From assembly GCA_013361335.1 (NCBI GenBank), contig JABFYH010000067.1:1-50933 (forward strand): a DNA stretch of 50,933 nucleotides, in the 5' to 3' direction. The notes beneath the pieces are model-generated. The model was not told the origin of the DNA. It ran no database searches and saw only the letters and a list, made by a program, of their open reading frames with translations. Below, in pieces: positions 28,007 through 36,981 of this stretch. This DNA comes from Gemmatimonadaceae bacterium. Lineage in GTDB: Bacteria > Gemmatimonadota > Gemmatimonadetes > Gemmatimonadales > Gemmatimonadaceae. The position numbers were made by a program, and so were the translations under genes. Every line of letters begins with the position of its first letter. The stretch's first letter is position 1.

Positions 28007-28918
28007 TCACGTGCCGGACGTCGTCCGTGCCGGGGGAGCGGCCATGCCGGCGAGCACGCCACGCATGTACGCGAAGGACTGCTTCATGCCGGGCAGCGGA
28101 TCGTCCGCGTCGATCTCGTACTCCAGATTCACGAGCCCGGGATAGCGAATGGTCTGGAGGGCGCGGAAGATCTCCGGAATCGGCAGGGCTCCCTCGCCCA
28201 CGATGCACTGGCTGGCCTTCGCCATCGGGTCGCGCAGATCCTTCGCGTGCATGTCAAGCAGGCGCGGGCCCGCATCGACGATCGCCTGCACCACGTCCGT
28301 GCCCGTCCGCGCCGTGTGCCCGATGTCGATGCAGAGTCCCAGGCGGGGATCCATGTCCTTCACGTGCTTGAGGACATCGTACGGCGACGGAAAGTGCGGA
28401 TCCTCGGGGCCGTGGTTGTGGATGGCCACCTTGATGTCGTACCGGCGCACGAAGGTCTCGAGTCGCGGGAGGACGGCCGGCGCGCCGGTACCCACGATCA
28501 GCGGGATGCCCGCCGCGCGCGCGTACTCGAAGTAGCGCGCCACGTCCTCGTCGGTGTCCTTGGAGAACGTGATCGTGCCTCCGCCGACGATCTGGAAGCC
28601 AGCGCCCTCGATCTGCCGGCGCAGGCTCGCCAGCTCCGATGAGGATGCCTCGTAGGGAAGGTGCACCGACTTGAAGTTGACGTAGGGCGTGCGCAGCGCC
28701 CTCATCATCTCGAGTGCCTTGTCGAGCGGGAACTTGCGAAGCGAGTAGCTGGCCACGCCGAGCCGCAGCGGTGCGGGCGGTCCGGGCATGGGCGTCCTTG
28801 GCGGGGCGATCATGGCGGCCTCCGCAACGCGGGCGAGCGGGATGGCGGCCAGCGCGGCGGCGCCGGCGGACGTCATCGCGCCGAGAAAGGTGCGTCGCGG
28901 AACTCCGGAGCGGGACAT
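28007..28918 (-). CDS. Tat-exported TIM-barrel sugar isomerase/epimerase-like protein
   Basis: This 303-aa xylose-isomerase-like TIM barrel (AP-endonuclease family 2) has a Tat signal: twin-arginine RRTFLGAMTSAG followed by AALAAIPLARVAEAA. The mature domain starts LRLGVASYSLRKFPLDKALE and includes VNFKSVHLPYE, KVAIHNHGPED, LGLCIDIGHTARTG, LLDMHAKDL and LVNLEYEIDADDP. The Glu/Asp/His/Glu ligands of a divalent-metal site appear present. Relatives act on keto-sugars, including the subunits of 3-keto-glycoside-cleaving systems. Export by Tat suggests a metal or cofactor loaded in the cytoplasm. The nearby GMC and Gfo/Idh proteins could make its substrate; the exact reaction is unknown. Confidence 0.8.
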   Translation of the reverse strand: MSRSGVPRRTFLGAMTSAGAAALAAIPLARVAEAAMIAPPRTPMPGPPAPLRLGVASYSLRKFPLDKALEMMRALRTPYVNFKSVHLPYEASSSELASLRRQIEGAGFQIVGGGTITFSKDTDEDVARYFEYARAAGIPLIVGTGAPAVLPRLETFVRRYDIKVAIHNHGPEDPHFPSPYDVLKHVKDMDPRLGLCIDIGHTARTGTDVVQAIVDAGPRLLDMHAKDLRDPMAKASQCIVGEGALPIPEIFRALQTIRYPGLVNLEYEIDADDPLPGMKQSFAYMRGVLAGMAAPPARTTSGT

Positions 28919-29028
28919 GGCGTTCGCCTCGATGAAGGACGTCAGAGAACGGCGGACAGCGCGGGACTAACGAAAGACCGCTGAAACATGTATGAATTGA
29001 GGTGCTTCTCTCACCGGAGGTTCCTGCC

Positions 29029-29529
29029 GTGCGCCATCGTCCGTCGTCGAGCAGCCTGCGCCGCACGCTTGTCGCCAGCGCGGTGACGCTCGGCTGCCAT
29101 GCCATGCCGCCGGTCGCGGTCGATCCGGCTCGCGGTCGCGACTCCGTCGACATCGGCTACGCGGTTCAGGCGAAGCGGGACGTCACCGGCGCCGTCGCCT
29201 CGGTGAACGGCGATGTCGCCCAGCGCACCACGCCGACCTCCGTCGCCGACATGCTCGACGGCCGCTTTGCCGGCGTCGAGGTGCGCGCCCTGGCGGGCGG
29301 TGGCATGTCGGTGCGCATCCGCGGATCGCGCAGCCTCAAGGGAGACGGAGAGCCGCTGTTCGTGGTCGACGGCGTTCCGCAACACGGCACGACCAACGGC
29401 GCGATCCGCGACATCGACCCGAGGGACGTTCAGTCCATCGAGGTGTTGAAGGACGCCGGCGCCACGGCCGCGTACGGGGCGCGCGGCGCGAACGGCGTCA
29501 TCCTGATCACGACGAAGCGCGAGCATTAG
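29029..29529 (+). CDS. Free-standing TonB plug-domain protein (no barrel)
   Basis: This 166-aa exported protein consists of little more than a TonB-dependent receptor plug. The GTG start is fixed by a GGAGG eight bases before it and gives a signal peptide or lipoprotein-like start (LRRTLVASAVTLGCHA). The mature part matches the plug of SusC-type receptors: AKRDVTGAVASVNGDVAQ, VADMLDGRFAGVEV, SVRIRGSRSLKGDGEPLFVV, VQSIEVLKDAGATAAYG and ANGVILITTKR, ending just where a barrel would begin. The stop is clean, not a frameshift into barrel sequence. It converges on susD. It could act as a TonB-interacting decoy or adaptor, or be a relic; the good ribosome site argues against dead DNA. Confidence 0.78.
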   Translation: MRHRPSSSSLRRTLVASAVTLGCHAMPPVAVDPARGRDSVDIGYAVQAKRDVTGAVASVNGDVAQRTTPTSVADMLDGRFAGVEVRALAGGGMSVRIRGSRSLKGDGEPLFVVDGVPQHGTTNGAIRDIDPRDVQSIEVLKDAGATAAYGARGANGVILITTKREH

Positions 29530-29533
29530 CGGT

Positions 29534-31141
29534 CTAGTAGCACGGGTTCTGCGCGATCGGCGGATTGGTGCGCTCCATCTGCGTCGTCGGGATGGGACGA
29601 ACGGTGTGACAGTCGCGGAACCCCACGGCCGCCTTGTTGTATGCCGCCAGCCGCTCCTTCAGCTTTCCGTTCGGATAGCCGGGCATGGGCCGGACGAGGT
29701 CGAACCAGCGCATCTGCTCTCCCGCGAGCTCGCGCGAGCGCTCGTCGAGGAAGAAGTCCAGGCTGAGATCCGCCAGCGTGGCATCCATCGTTGCCGGGGC
29801 CACGCCCTTCTTGGCCGCACGCTCGCGCACGACGTTGACGAGGCGAAGCGCCTCGGCGGCGTTGCCATCGCGATACGACGCTTCGGCCGCGATCAGGTAG
29901 GTCTCCGCCAGACGCGCGACGTAGAAGTCCTTGCCGCCCGCGGTGTCGTTGAGGGCGAGGCGCGTGCCGTCGAGGAACTTGCTCAGCGTCGGGTACGCCG
30001 CGTCGGTGTAATCCTTTGGGGACAGCGTGGTGTAGGCGTGCTTCGCGCTGTCGATCGAGGCGACCTGCACCCCCGGCATGTAGATGGCCGTGTCGCCGAC
30101 CTTGAGCGCCGGCTTGGTGCTCGCCTTGTTGGCGATCCAGACCGTCTGGAAGCCGTCGTCGTAACGAGAGTCCTTCGTGCGGTCCCAGAGCCCGAGGAGC
30201 CACGTCGTGGGCCGAAACCGCTTGAAGGCGCGGCCGTTCGGGATGTCGCGCACCATGCCGGGGAACAGCTCGTAGGCCATCGTGAAGTACAGGTGGCCGG
30301 AGTTGCCGCCGTCGGCGAGGAGGGGATCCGTGGTGTACTGCACCGCGAACACCACCTCCTTGTTCTTCTCGTTCCGGATGTCCCAGAGGTCCTTCCACGT
30401 CGGGAGGAGACCGTACTGCGGGTCGGCGATCACCGCCTTCGCCTCGGTGACGGCGAGGGCCATGTCGCCCGCCTGTGCGCGCGTGAGATAGACCAGCGCC
30501 AGGATGTGCTGGGCCGCGCCCTTGGTGGCCCGTCCGTACTGCCCCTGCGTGGCGGGAAGCACGGCTTCCGCCGCCTTCAGGTCCGCGATGATCGCGTCGT
30601 ACACCTTGGCCTTCGGCTCACGCACCGCGGCGGTCGAGGGCGCCGTCGTCTCTTCAAGCGGAAGCGGAATGTCGCCGTAGAGACGCACGAGGTCGAAGAA
30701 GTACAGCGCCCGGAGGAACTTCGCCTCCGCGACGCGCTGCGTTCGCACCGCGTCGGGTATCTGCGCCGCCGCCGCGCGCCCGATCACGGCGTTGGCCGAA
30801 TTGATCGACTGGTAGAGAAAGTCCCAGTTCTCCCGCACGTACTGCGCATCCCCGTTCAGCTGGCTGCTGTACAGGTTGAAGTACTTGTAGTTGCCGTCGG
30901 CGCCGTTGGTGAATTCATCGGTGCCGAACACGGTGACGGCGAACCCGCCCTGGCGCGCGTAGAACCGGTGCAGGCCGGAGTAGGTGGCGTTCACGAGGTT
31001 TTCGAAGCCGACGGCGCTGGTGTAGTAGCTGTCGGTGATGCCCGAGATCGGGACCTCCTTGAGGTCCGCGCACGAGATGGTGCCGGTCGCGAGCAGCATG
31101 ATCGCGATCAGTGCGCGTGTCCCGGCGGCCCGGGCGCGCAT
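29534..31141 (-). CDS. SusD/RagB-family outer-membrane lipoprotein
   Basis: SusD-like surface lipoproteins form a lid on SusC channels and bind glycans or other nutrients. The 535-aa product begins with a lipoprotein signal (AIMLLATGTISCADL, Cys at about residue 24). The family helices follow: YYTSAVGFENLVNATYSGL near the start, AKFLRALYFFDLVRLYGDIP (conserved region after the TPR-like helices), AKVYDAIIADLKAAEAVLP, and the C-terminal FFLDERSRELAGEQMRWFDL. A GTG eight codons earlier is a possible start, but the ATG gives the cleaner signal. It lies 40 bases after susC in the same operon. Confidence 0.93.
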   Translation of the reverse strand: MRARAAGTRALIAIMLLATGTISCADLKEVPISGITDSYYTSAVGFENLVNATYSGLHRFYARQGGFAVTVFGTDEFTNGADGNYKYFNLYSSQLNGDAQYVRENWDFLYQSINSANAVIGRAAAAQIPDAVRTQRVAEAKFLRALYFFDLVRLYGDIPLPLEETTAPSTAAVREPKAKVYDAIIADLKAAEAVLPATQGQYGRATKGAAQHILALVYLTRAQAGDMALAVTEAKAVIADPQYGLLPTWKDLWDIRNEKNKEVVFAVQYTTDPLLADGGNSGHLYFTMAYELFPGMVRDIPNGRAFKRFRPTTWLLGLWDRTKDSRYDDGFQTVWIANKASTKPALKVGDTAIYMPGVQVASIDSAKHAYTTLSPKDYTDAAYPTLSKFLDGTRLALNDTAGGKDFYVARLAETYLIAAEASYRDGNAAEALRLVNVVRERAAKKGVAPATMDATLADLSLDFFLDERSRELAGEQMRWFDLVRPMPGYPNGKLKERLAAYNKAAVGFRDCHTVRPIPTTQMERTNPPIAQNPCY

Positions 31142-31181
31142 GGCGTGAGGTCTGTCGAGTGAAGGCACGGTGAGATTCCGG

Positions 31182-34100
31182 TTAGAAGCCGACGTTGGCG
31201 CCGATGAGCAGCGTGCGATACGCCGGGACGCCCGCATTGGAGCGCCCTTCGGGATCGAGCGCCGTGGAGCTGGTGAACGTGAACGGGTTCTGGGCCGTGC
31301 CGTAGATGCGCAGGGTTTCGGCGCCGAGGGGCTGGATGTAGCGCGACGGAACGGCGACCCCGAGCGTGATGTTGCGGACGCGTGTGAAGGAGCCGTCTTC
31401 GTACGCCCGGCTGTCGCCGAAGGTGGGGCTTTCCTGGTTCTTGTTCGGGCGCGGCTCGGTGTTGCTCGGGTTCGTGGGCGTCCAGTAGTTGACCGCCAGC
31501 CCGTTGTATCGGCCGGCCAGCGTGCTCTGATCCGTGTGGAAGGTGTTCCGGATCATGAAACCCTGCCGCGTCACGACCTGCACGGCGAGATCCACCAGGC
31601 CGTACTCCATCCGGGAGTTGAAGCTGCCCGTCCACTTCGGGTAGGAGTTGCCGAGGATCTGCCGGTCGAACTCGTTGATCACGCCGTCCGGCGTTCCGTT
31701 CGGCCCGCTGACGTCCTGGATCTTGATGTCGCCGGGCTTCGCACCGAAGCTCGCGGCCGTCGCGGCTTCATCCGTCTGCCAGATGCCGAGCATCCGATAA
31801 TCGTACCAGACGCAGTTGGTGAAGCAGTTGTTGACCGTGCTGTTGATCGGCTGACCGATGAACCAGCGGTTGCCCACGTCGTCCACGGCGCCATTGGAGA
31901 GGCTGACGATCTGGTTCCGGTTTCTCGAATAGGTCAACTCGTTGATCCATCGGACGCCGCGCCAGTCGTCCAGCGTCACGTGTGACAGCGACAGCTCGAC
32001 TCCGGTGTTCCGCGTGGCGCCGATGTTCTGCGTGATGCTCGAGTATCCGGTGTTCGCCGGCAGCTGCCGGTCCATCAGGAGATCGTGGGTGTTGGCGCGA
32101 TAGGCGTCGATGGTGCCGGTGAGTCGATTTGCCCACAGCCCGAAGTCGATGCCCGCGTCGAACTGGTCGGTCGTCTCCCATGACAGATCGGGATTCGCCA
32201 GGGTACCGGGGCGATACCCGAACGCGGCGAGCGTTCCCCACGCGTAGATGCTGCGCGCCAGCCCGCCCTGGGTCTGGTACGGGTCCACGGAGGTGTTGCC
32301 GGTGCGGCCATAGCTCGTGCGCAGCTTGAGGCTGTTCACCGGCCCGAGCGACGACCCGAACGATTCGTCCACGGCGCGCCATGCCAGCGCGGCCGACGGG
32401 AAAAACGCGTACTTCCGGCCGGGGGCGAGCCGCGACGAGCCATCGAGGCGGCCGGTGAGCGTGAGGAGGTAACGGTCCCGGAAGGTGTAGTTGAGCCGCG
32501 ACATGTAGGACTGCAGGGCCCACTGCGACAGGTTGCTGCCGATCGCCTCCACGACGGATCCGGACGCGAGGTTGTAGAACAGCTGCGTCTCGTACGGCAG
32601 GCCGCTCGAGCGCAGGCTGTCCAGCTCCGCGGTCTGCTTCTCGATGCTGTAGAGGAAGGTCGCGTCGACACGGTGATCCGCGCCGATGCCGCGACGATAG
32701 GTCAGGATGTTGTCCAGGGTGTAGTCGAAGGTGTGGTCGTTCCGGATCTGGCCGTCGGGCGGGCTCCCCTGCCGGCTCGAGGTCTCGGAGCCGTGGAAGA
32801 CGCCGACGCGCGCGTACGTCACGTCGGGCCCGAAGTTGACGCGGTAGTCGAGCCCCTCCGCCAGATGCGCCGAGGCGAACAGCGTTCCGAACACGCGGGT
32901 CCGAAGGTTCTCATTGATGTGGTTTCGCACATCGCTGAGTGGATTGTCGCGCTGGGGATCCGGCGTCGGCTTGAAGACGAGGGCGCCCGTCGTCGTATCG
33001 TACGGGAGCGACAGCGGGCTGTCGGCGAGGGTCTCGCTGTACAGGCCGTCGCCGCGTCCGGTGTTCTGGGTGCTGCGGACGAGCAGCGCCGAGCCGCCGA
33101 TGCGGAGGCGCGGCGCCGCCTGCGACTCGACGTTCACCCGCATCGTCTTCCGGTCGTAGTCCTGGCCGAGCATGATGCCGCTCTGACGCATCAGTCCGCC
33201 GCTGGCCGAGTAGGTGAGGTTCCCCGTGCCCCCAGCCACGGAGAGCTGATGATTGACCTGCGTCCCCGAGCGGCGGATGAGGTCCTGCCAGTCCGTGCTC
33301 ACCCCTGCCTGCAGCGCCGCGAGCTCGGGCGCCAGGAAGGCGTTCGATGCGATGTCCGCCGCAAGACACGACGTCGCCCCGCCGGTGCACAGGTTGGCCG
33401 GATAGGCGCCGACGGCCCGATACGCCTCCCGCTTGTATTCCGCGTAGGCCGCGGCATCGAAGACGCCGATCTTCTTCGTCGCCTGCTGCGTCGCGGCGTA
33501 GGTGTTGTAGGTGAGCCGCGTCTTCCCGCTGCTGCCGCGCTTGGTGGTGACGAGCACCACGCCGTTCGCGCCGCGCGAGCCATAGATCGCCGTCGCGCTG
33601 GCGTCCTTGAGGATCTCGATCGACTCGATGTCGCCGGGATTCAGGTCGCCGACGTTTCCGGACATCGGCACGCCGTCGAGCACGTAGAGCGGGTCGTTCG
33701 ACGCCTTGATCGACCGTTGTCCGCGAATGCGGATCTGGATTCCGGCGCCGGGATTGTACCCCGTGGACACGATGTCCACGCCGGCCACGTGGCCCTTGAG
33801 CGCCTCGATCGCATTCGTCGACGGCTGCTGCTGGATCTGTTCGGCGGAGACCGAGCCGACCGCGCCCGTCACGTCGCGTCGGGCCTGGGAGCCGTACCCG
33901 ACCACCACCACCTTCTCGAGCTCCACGGTCTGATGCTTCAGCTTGAAGTCGGCGGTGGTGGCCTGGCCCGCGGTGACGGGCACGCTGTCCATCACGGTCG
34001 GGGTATAGCCGATCGCCGAGACGCGAAGGCGGTACGTGCCAGGCGCGATGACGATGGTGTAGCGGCCTTGCGGGTTCGTTTCCGCGGTGAGTCGGGTGCC

Positions 34101-34250
34101 CAGCACGGTCACGCGGACCCTGGGGAGCGGCGCATCGCCGTCGACGGCGGTGACCACACCGCTGATGCGACCGACGTCGCCCTGGGCCGACGCGCGCGAC
34201 AGCGGAAGAAGCACGACGAGAAGACCGAATGAGGCCAGCAGACGCTTCAT
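31182..34250 (-). CDS. SusC-family TonB-dependent outer-membrane receptor
   Basis: This 1022-aa TonB-dependent transporter imports oligosaccharides or similar ligands with its SusD partner. Order of parts: signal peptide (LLASFGLLVVLLPLSRASA), carboxypeptidase-regulatory-like domain at about residues 28-112 (ISGVVTAVDGDAPLPRVRV, GRYTIVIAPGTYRLRV), then the short VEKVV-like stretch VELEKVVVVGYGSQARRDVT leading into the plug. The plug carries IRIRGQRSIKASNDPLYVL and ANGVVLVTTKRG. A long 22-strand barrel ends TLLIGANVGF with the usual terminal Phe. The start is the ATG giving the signal peptide; the frame upstream is spurious. The promoter carries the TTAAACG core, so LacI control is likely. Confidence 0.95.
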   Translation of the reverse strand: MKRLLASFGLLVVLLPLSRASAQGDVGRISGVVTAVDGDAPLPRVRVTVLGTRLTAETNPQGRYTIVIAPGTYRLRVSAIGYTPTVMDSVPVTAGQATTADFKLKHQTVELEKVVVVGYGSQARRDVTGAVGSVSAEQIQQQPSTNAIEALKGHVAGVDIVSTGYNPGAGIQIRIRGQRSIKASNDPLYVLDGVPMSGNVGDLNPGDIESIEILKDASATAIYGSRGANGVVLVTTKRGSSGKTRLTYNTYAATQQATKKIGVFDAAAYAEYKREAYRAVGAYPANLCTGGATSCLAADIASNAFLAPELAALQAGVSTDWQDLIRRSGTQVNHQLSVAGGTGNLTYSASGGLMRQSGIMLGQDYDRKTMRVNVESQAAPRLRIGGSALLVRSTQNTGRGDGLYSETLADSPLSLPYDTTTGALVFKPTPDPQRDNPLSDVRNHINENLRTRVFGTLFASAHLAEGLDYRVNFGPDVTYARVGVFHGSETSSRQGSPPDGQIRNDHTFDYTLDNILTYRRGIGADHRVDATFLYSIEKQTAELDSLRSSGLPYETQLFYNLASGSVVEAIGSNLSQWALQSYMSRLNYTFRDRYLLTLTGRLDGSSRLAPGRKYAFFPSAALAWRAVDESFGSSLGPVNSLKLRTSYGRTGNTSVDPYQTQGGLARSIYAWGTLAAFGYRPGTLANPDLSWETTDQFDAGIDFGLWANRLTGTIDAYRANTHDLLMDRQLPANTGYSSITQNIGATRNTGVELSLSHVTLDDWRGVRWINELTYSRNRNQIVSLSNGAVDDVGNRWFIGQPINSTVNNCFTNCVWYDYRMLGIWQTDEAATAASFGAKPGDIKIQDVSGPNGTPDGVINEFDRQILGNSYPKWTGSFNSRMEYGLVDLAVQVVTRQGFMIRNTFHTDQSTLAGRYNGLAVNYWTPTNPSNTEPRPNKNQESPTFGDSRAYEDGSFTRVRNITLGVAVPSRYIQPLGAETLRIYGTAQNPFTFTSSTALDPEGRSNAGVPAYRTLLIGANVGF

Positions 34251-34612
34251 GAGTGCGATGCTCCGGAGCAGGGGGGGGTCCGGCAAGACGGGCGTGCAGG
34301 GTGCGGCGGCGTGCGCGGGGCGCTTGGGGATGCCGGGGTCGAACGGGGTCCGCACTCGGCCAGGGTTGCAACGGCAGGCGCCCACTATAGCGTTTAACCA
34401 ACGGACGTCAAGTACGCGGATTCGGAGCCCCGACCCCGGCCGCGGGTGAATGCACGCGCCTAGCTGGTGCCTGTGGGCGCGACGTCTCCCGAGCGGGCCG
34501 GCGGCTCTTGCCAATGGTCGCACGCGGCGTAACATCGCTTCCCGTTCCGGCGGTGCCCCGTTCTGTCCCCCCGTCCCGCACTGTGTCGGCGCCGTACCCG
34601 CTGCCCGAAGCC
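34251..34612. other. Intergenic region between divergent susC and LacC-like genes
   Basis: This 362-base gap holds the susC promoter and operator. Most of the remainder is featureless GC-rich sequence with a run of seven G near the susC end, plus a probable 5' untranslated stretch of about 125 bases for susC. On the plus strand an open frame continues upstream of the dehydrogenase small-subunit start, but it carries no protein signature. I saw no convincing plus-strand promoter. Confidence 0.6.
34384..34411 (-). promoter_or_regulatory. susC promoter with TTAAACG operator core
   Basis: On the minus strand TTGACG and TATAGT are 16 bases apart, a close match to a housekeeping promoter. The spacer carries GGTTAAACGCTA, with the TTAAACG core ending just before the -10. 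The layout is the same, base for base in spacing, as the promoter in front of the Gfo/Idh pair. Confidence 0.72.
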
Positions 34613-35227
34613 ATGAGCTCACCGACGCGCTCCACACCCGCCCTGATCGACCGGCGAGAGGCGTTGCGCCGCACCGCGCTCCTCCTCGGCGGGATCATCT
34701 CGGCGCCGACCGTTGCGGCCCTGCTGTCCGGCTGCGACGCGCCCGCGCCGGCCGCGGGGTGGACGCCGCGTGCCCTGAGCGCGACCGAAGCGGCGCAGGT
34801 CGCGACGATCGTCGGACACATCATCCCCACCACCGACACGCCCGGCGCCCGCGAGGCCGGCGTGGATCGGTTCATCGATCGGATGCTGGCGGAGTACTAC
34901 TCGACCGACAATCGAGCGGCGTTCCTGCGCGGCCTCGCCGACGTGGACCGGCGCGCGCACGCCGTGAAGGGGACGGCGTTTCTCGATCTCGACCCGGGAG
35001 AACAGCGGGACCTCCTCACGGCGCTCGATGCCGAGGCCTATCGACGCGAGACCGTTTCCACCGCGCCGGGGCAGCCGCCATTCATGCGGGCGATGAAGGA
35101 GCTCACCCTCCTGGGCTACTACACCTCGCAGGCCGGCGCGACCCAGGAGCTGAGATATGCGCGCGTCCCCGGGCGGTTCGACGGCTGCGTCGCATTCGAG
35201 AACATCGGCCGGTCCTGGGCGACCTGA
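34613..35227 (+). CDS. Gluconate 2-dehydrogenase subunit 3 / LacC-like Tat protein
   Basis: This 204-aa small subunit belongs to the family of gluconate 2-dehydrogenase subunit 3 and LacC of glucoside 3-dehydrogenase. It carries the Tat signal for the catalytic flavoprotein. The N-terminus has twin arginines in RREALRRTALLLGG, then a hydrophobic stretch and a possible lipid or cleavage site around LLSGCDAP. The mature part has ATIVGHIIPTTDTPGAREAG and MRAMKELTLLGYYTSQAGAT, both typical. An ATG 35 codons upstream is possible but adds a non-signal extension. The catalytic GMC subunit gene follows 37 bases later. No cytochrome c subunit gene is adjacent. Confidence 0.85.
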   Translation: MSSPTRSTPALIDRREALRRTALLLGGIISAPTVAALLSGCDAPAPAAGWTPRALSATEAAQVATIVGHIIPTTDTPGAREAGVDRFIDRMLAEYYSTDNRAAFLRGLADVDRRAHAVKGTAFLDLDPGEQRDLLTALDAEAYRRETVSTAPGQPPFMRAMKELTLLGYYTSQAGATQELRYARVPGRFDGCVAFENIGRSWAT

Positions 35228-35264
35228 CCCGTCGCGTCGACAGCGATCCCATCGCGGAGGAAGG

Positions 35265-36965
35265 ATGTCACCGCAGCGCAACGCTCCCTACGACGCCATC
35301 GTCGTGGGCTCCGGCATCACCGGAGGATGGGCGGCGAAGGAGCTCACCGAGCACGGCCTGCGAACGCTCCTCGTCGAGCGCGGCCGTCACGTGGAGCACG
35401 GCAAGGACTACACGACCGAATGGCTCCAGCCCTGGGAGCTGCCGCACCGGGGCCGCGGCGATCCGGCCCTGTACGCGCGCGATTACCCGATCCAGAGCAA
35501 GAACTACGCGTTCGGCGAGACGACGAAGCACTTCTTCGTCAATGATCGGGAGCATCCGTACGCGGTCGACGATGGCAAGCCGTTCCGCTGGATTCGTGGA
35601 TATCAGCTGGGCGGACGAAGTCTCATCTGGGGCCGGGCGTGCTGGCGCTGGAGCGACCTCGACTTCGAAGCGAACCTGCGCGACGGCCACGGTGTGGACT
35701 GGCCGATCCGCTACGCGGATCTCGCGCCGTGGTACTCCTATGTCGAGCGGTTCATCGGGGTGGCCGGCGAGCGGCTCGGGCTGCCGCATCTCCCGGATGG
35801 CGAGCTGCTCCCGCCCTGGCAGATGACCTGCGCGGAGGAGGTCCTCAAACGGGGGATCGAGGCGGCGTTTCCCGGCCGGCGCATGACGCTGACACGCGTG
35901 GCCAACCTCACCCACGCCCTCAACGGGCGCACGGCGTGCCAGGCGCGCGACCAGTGCGCACGCGGTTGCAGCTACGGCGCGTACTTCAGCTCCCTGAGCT
36001 CCACCCTGCCGGCGGCGCAGGCCACCGGAAGGCTCACCATCGTCACCGACGCGGTGGTGGAGAGCGTGCTCTACGACGCGAAGCGCGACCGCGCGTCGGG
36101 CGTGCGCGTGATCGACGCGAAGACCGGCGCGGCACGGGAATACGAAGGGCGGCTGATCTTCCTGAACGCCTCGACCTTCGGCACCGCACAGATCCTGCTC
36201 AACTCCACGAGCGCACGATTTCCGACCGGCCTCGCGAACTCGAGTGGCGAGCTGGGACACAACGTGATGGACCACCTCTCCAAGGCGGGCGCACGCGGGA
36301 CCGTCCCGGGGCTCGAGGACAAGTACATGTACGGCCGACGCCCCACCGGCACCTACGTGCCCCGATTCCGCAACCTGCGCGACAAGGGTGAGCGGCTGGG
36401 CTTTCTGCGGGGGTACGGCATCCAGGCCGGGGCGAGCCGTCCGTCATGGCAGCGCGGGAGCGGTCAGCCGGGGATCGGCGTCGAGCTCAAGTCGCGGCTG
36501 CGCGAGCCCGGGCCGTGGCATGCATCGATGCAGGGCTACATCGAGTGTCTGCCCAGGCACGAGAACTACGCCGACCTGGACCCGGTGCACAAGGACCGCT
36601 GGGGCATTCCGATCCTGCGCATCCACTGCGCCTGGAGCGACAACGAACGGGCCGCCCGCGAGGACCTCAAGGAGCAGGCCGTCGAGATGCTGCGCGCCGG
36701 CGGCTGTCGCGACGCGGCTCCCTACGACGACGACGCGCCGCCGGGGTTCAGCGTCCACGAGATGGGCACGGCGCGCATGGGGCGCGACCCCAGGACGTCC
36801 GTGCTGAACGCGCACAACCAGGCGCACGACGTGAAGAACCTCTTCGTCACCGACGGCGCCTGCATGGCGAGCTCCTCGTGCGTGAACCCGTCCGCCACGT
36901 ACATGGCGCTGACGGCCCGCGCGGTGGACTACGCGGTGCGGGAGCTCAACCGCCGCAACCTCTGA
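35265..36965 (+). CDS. GMC-family FAD sugar dehydrogenase, LacA-like catalytic subunit
   Basis: This flavin dehydrogenase (566 aa) probably oxidises a sugar or glycoside in the periplasm and passes electrons to a cytochrome. The N-terminal FAD fold is IVVGSGITGGWAAKELTE with VERG after it. A Cys cluster, CQARDQCARGCSYGAYFSS, sits where related enzymes hold an iron-sulfur cluster. The C-terminal active site shows VHEMGTARMG and NPSATYMALTARA. GGAGG lies four bases before the ATG. It lacks its own signal, so it is expected to ride through Tat with the small subunit before it. Closest functional classes are glucoside 3-dehydrogenase and gluconate 2-dehydrogenase; which one cannot be told here. 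Confidence 0.88.
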   Translation: MSPQRNAPYDAIVVGSGITGGWAAKELTEHGLRTLLVERGRHVEHGKDYTTEWLQPWELPHRGRGDPALYARDYPIQSKNYAFGETTKHFFVNDREHPYAVDDGKPFRWIRGYQLGGRSLIWGRACWRWSDLDFEANLRDGHGVDWPIRYADLAPWYSYVERFIGVAGERLGLPHLPDGELLPPWQMTCAEEVLKRGIEAAFPGRRMTLTRVANLTHALNGRTACQARDQCARGCSYGAYFSSLSSTLPAAQATGRLTIVTDAVVESVLYDAKRDRASGVRVIDAKTGAAREYEGRLIFLNASTFGTAQILLNSTSARFPTGLANSSGELGHNVMDHLSKAGARGTVPGLEDKYMYGRRPTGTYVPRFRNLRDKGERLGFLRGYGIQAGASRPSWQRGSGQPGIGVELKSRLREPGPWHASMQGYIECLPRHENYADLDPVHKDRWGIPILRIHCAWSDNERAAREDLKEQAVEMLRAGGCRDAAPYDDDAPPGFSVHEMGTARMGRDPRTSVLNAHNQAHDVKNLFVTDGACMASSSCVNPSATYMALTARAVDYAVRELNRRNL

Positions 36966-36981
36966 CCGCCGTCGACCCCGG

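Noticed and set aside
29029-29529. Plug-only gene as a truncated pseudogene of a full receptor
   Set aside because: It cannot be a recent truncation by frameshift: the gene ends 4 bases from the convergent susD stop with no barrel remnant after it, and start signals are intact. An older relic is still possible and is noted in the finding.
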